Positions 61,863 to 64,000 of a stretch of DNA of 64,000 bases are shown here, piece by piece. This DNA is from Edaphochlamys debaryana. Lineage: Eukaryota; Chlorophyta; Chlorophyceae; Chlamydomonadales. The notes beneath the pieces are model-generated. The model saw only the letters and a program-made list of their open reading frames with translations. It was not told the DNA's origin and made no database searches. Location of the stretch: NCBI GenBank assembly GCA_016858145.1, contig JAEHOE010000071.1:124001-188000 (forward strand), in the 5' to 3' direction. Position 1 is the first letter of the stretch. Each line of letters begins with the position of its first letter. Position numbers and translations under genes: made by a program.

Positions 61863-62205
61863 TTGGTTCTGAAAATCCAGAAGCTTTCAGCCCGTCAGCA
61901 GGGGGCTTCTGGCTATGAGCCAGAAGGACTCGGGCCTCGGCGGGGGGGTGTTCTGGCTCCACCTTGCTTGTGGACCTGGGGCACGAGGGGCCAGGGTGGG
62001 ACCGAGAGGGCTACGCGGCCTTGCATCTGCACGCGCTGAGGGCCAGAAAGCACGTCTGCACCCGGAGGAGAACATTTGGACCGGCCCCGCACGTCCAACC
62101 CTACCCAGCCAGAAGGATCTGGACCTCACAGGGGGGGGTGTTCTGGCTCCCAGCCATGGCCAGAAGGTTTCGGGCCTCGCAGGGGGGGGTTCTGGCTATC
62201 AACCA
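61863..62205. repeat. Four copies of a small palindromic element
   Basis: Units of about 40 bp start with ccagaag and end with cttctgg or gttctggct, near 61868, 61918, 62102 and 62160. The middle varies around tcgggcctcgcaggggg. Each unit can fold back through its ccagaa/ttctgg ends. Confidence 0.7.
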
Positions 62206-62280
62206 GCAGAAGGTCCTGACGGAAGATACATACCAGCACTCGCCCGTAACACTCACGGGGGCGTGCGCAGAGCATGCTAA

Positions 62281-62685
62281 TCTTGACACATGGGACCACG
62301 GTATGAGCCCCAAGAGAGCTACCAGCTGTTTTCGGGCGGCACCCGAGACACGGGTTTCACTGAGTACGGATGGGGAGGGGTGGCACAAGAGGGACCGTAT
62401 TCCGATCCTCAGCAAACGAACTACTTCAGCTTGGGATCACCCTTTTACATGCTACGAACAACGACGCCGCACCCAGACGCTGCACCCGTGCCCCGGCGGA
62501 AGCCCCGGCGGCCGCCGGCCAGTGCTTCGCGGCGCGCTCTCTAGAGCATAACTGGGCCTTGAGCAATTCCGCTTTCCACACCAAAGATTACCGACTAGCT
62601 TCGGATCCCGCATCCGAGACAGATAAGTGCATCCACAAGGTCGTGCTTGCCTTTCCGGCAACATCAATCCTCAAGCCAGCAGGTA
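62281..62685 (+). other. Possible coding exons, function unknown
   Basis: One frame from about 62290 reads YEPQESYQLFSGGTRDTGF and later PQQTNYFSLGSPFYMLRT. A second frame (to about 62682) reads NSAFHTKDYRLASDPASET and KCIHKVVLAFPATSILKP, ending at a gtaggc donor-like site. Both have balanced amino-acid composition, unlike the usual GC-rich shadow frames. I cannot join them or name a family. Confidence 0.25.
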
Positions 62686-62749
62686 GGCTGCAACGAATAC
62701 ATGTCTTCCGTATCACAAGCTTCCCCCCAAAGACGAGCCCACACTGTGT

Positions 62750-62980
62750 TCACAATTCACGGACGCACAAGCATAGATAGAGACCCCACAAAGCAAAAAC
62801 GTCCAGCACCATAGGCGGATAGATGAACGCAAGAGCGGTCATGAAGAAGGTCCCAACTCCACGCAACTGGCGCAGGCATGGGACCTCGAGGGCTAAATAG
62901 CTACCATACGTCAGGTGTTGTTCCGAACCCAGATTCTCGACCTTGGGTACAGCACCTCCCGACAACTCCCCCCTCTCCAT
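62750..62980 (-). CDS. Small hydrophobic open frame, possible membrane-protein exon
   Basis: 76 codons from ATG at 62980 to a stop. The second half is hydrophobic (GVGTFFMTALAFIYPPMVLD, FALWGLYLCLCV), and the composition is more like a real membrane protein than a shadow frame. It could be the last exon of an unseen gene or a short ORF. No family is recognised. Confidence 0.25.
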   Translation of the reverse strand: MERGELSGGAVPKVENLGSEQHLTYGSYLALEVPCLRQLRGVGTFFMTALAFIYPPMVLDVFALWGLYLCLCVREL

Positions 62981-63084
62981 CCTGCCTCTGGACTACTATT
63001 GCTCTCATCTTGCAGCTCCTGCGCCTTTCCCTTTATTAGATTCGCTCTGTCCTATCTAGCGCCCGGTTGAATACGGCCCGCACC

Positions 63085-64000
63085 TTAGGGTTCATTGATG
63101 GCGAACTTGACCGGGCACCAGGCGTGGTCCTTGAACCACACGCCGTTCACCCTCAGAGATTGGCTCACGGACCAGGCCGCCCATGAAACGTGCCCGGCCT
63201 TGGACACAAAAATCCACTGAGGGCTCGGCACCACGCTGCGGGCGGGGGCGGGCGAGGTGGAGAGGTGGGGAGCCCCGGGTGGGTTGGTGGTGTGAGAGGC
63301 ATCGAAAAAGGCCGTTCCAGGCCCTCTCTCCGGGAAGAGCCCCTGCCTGCCACAGGTTGGTTCCGCCCCGTAGCAGACGGCCCTGTGGCAGGTCGAGCCG
63401 TGGTGAGTCCCCCATTCCCCAGACAGGACCGTGATCCTGGCTATCTAACCACCCCCGCGGCGCAGGCCAGTTCTTCGTGACAGCCAAAGCGCCTGGCACC
63501 GCTCCATCTTCATCTCTCCGCAGTGGGATGGCCAGCGGCCGTCCCCGTCCAGCCCGAGTTCCCAGTGCGTGCCCGTGACAGCCCTTCCGATGCCAATCCC
63601 AAAGGCCCGCGCCAGACCTCCCCGTGCGCACCGCACGCTCGCACCTGCAGTTCCAGTCCGCTGGCCTGCTACCCCGAAGCCACACACCACCACACCAAGC
63701 CTGTGCTAGCCCTCCCGCTCGAGGCCATGCATCCCCCGAGGGACGGGGCCAGGCCCTGCTGGCCTCGTCTCCAGTCCGCAGCGCAGGCCAGATCTTCGCG
63801 ACAGTCGGGCCAGACCCAGCCCGAGTCCCCAAGGCCCGCGCCAGCCGTCTTAGAGCCAACCCTGCTAACCCTGCTCTTGTGTACCAGGCGCGCGCTCACC
63901 TGCAGTTCCAGGTCGCTGAGGGCATGTTTTCGTCGCAGACCTTGTAGATCTCCAGCCGGTACGGCTTGTCAGAGGGGACCACGTCCTGAACGCGCAGCGA
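63085..64000 (-). CDS. 3' end of a gene entering from the right, product not recognised
   Basis: Two exons: right edge to 63900, ending in phase 2 at a gtgagc donor, and 63235-63085 with the stop codon. They join in frame through a cgcag acceptor. The protein end reads SDKPYRLEIYKVCDENMPSA, then SPQWIFVSKAGHVSWAAW and GVWFKDHAWCPVKFAINEP. It is rich in Trp and Cys, which suggests a secreted domain. The intron of about 660 bp contains a degenerate copy of the donor region near 63640-63660. Confidence 0.6.

Noticed and set aside
1..64000. CRISPR arrays, tRNA or rRNA genes, bacterial operons
   Set aside because: Repeats are contiguous tandem arrays without unique spacers, no tRNA cloverleaf was recognised, and the genes are intron-rich nuclear genes.

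Overview
This window looks like nuclear DNA of a chlorophycean (volvocine-type) green alga. It is GC-rich. Its genes are split into many short exons with GT-AG introns. Introns are full of minisatellites, and proteins carry long Ala/Gly/Pro/Ser inserts. The gene set (HRQ1 helicase with a ubiquitin-like N-terminus, DBP7-type DEAD-box helicase, RUS/DUF647 protein, plastid fibrillin, rhomboid protease, WSC/discoidin/EGF extracellular protein) fits a plant-lineage eukaryote. There are no bacterial operons, and I saw no rRNA, tRNA or CRISPR. Exon coordinates were assembled by hand from splice signals and reading phase.

Layout. 1-2476 (-): multipass membrane protein whose C-terminus runs into an Ala-rich minisatellite at the left edge. 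3265-6327 (-): RUS/DUF647 protein. 6789-21290 (+): 31-exon HRQ1 helicase, divergent from RUS across about 460 bp. 22112-23556 (+): 5-exon plastid fibrillin. 24293-29949 (-): 13-exon rhomboid protease, convergent with the fibrillin. 30456-36037 (+): 12-exon DBP7/DDX31 RNA helicase, divergent from the rhomboid. 36903-50026 (+): about 49-exon secreted mosaic protein built from EGF-like, WSC, F5/8C and ricin-B-like units. 51180-56300: transposon graveyard with a LINE tail, a frame-broken tyrosine recombinase and a very large palindrome with minisatellite arms. 58264-60138 (-): Cys-rich multipass membrane protein. 61426-62980: weakly supported exons and small palindromic repeats. 63085-64000 (-): last two exons of a gene entering from the right.

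How the genes relate: these are independent nuclear housekeeping genes (helicases for DNA repair and ribosome biogenesis, plastid proteins, proteases) plus one large cell-surface or matrix protein. They are not a pathway cluster.

Most unusual signals: (1) in at least five genes, introns hold degraded copies of the adjoining exon edge, often with the splice site, as if local tandem duplication across splice junctions were a general process here; (2) a predicted 2-nt exon in the extracellular gene; (3) a roughly 2.5-kb exon cassette repeated three times in that gene, with the third copy broken by two frameshifts; (4) a foldback-like palindrome about 2.8 kb long with 124-bp and 9-bp tandem arrays in its arms.
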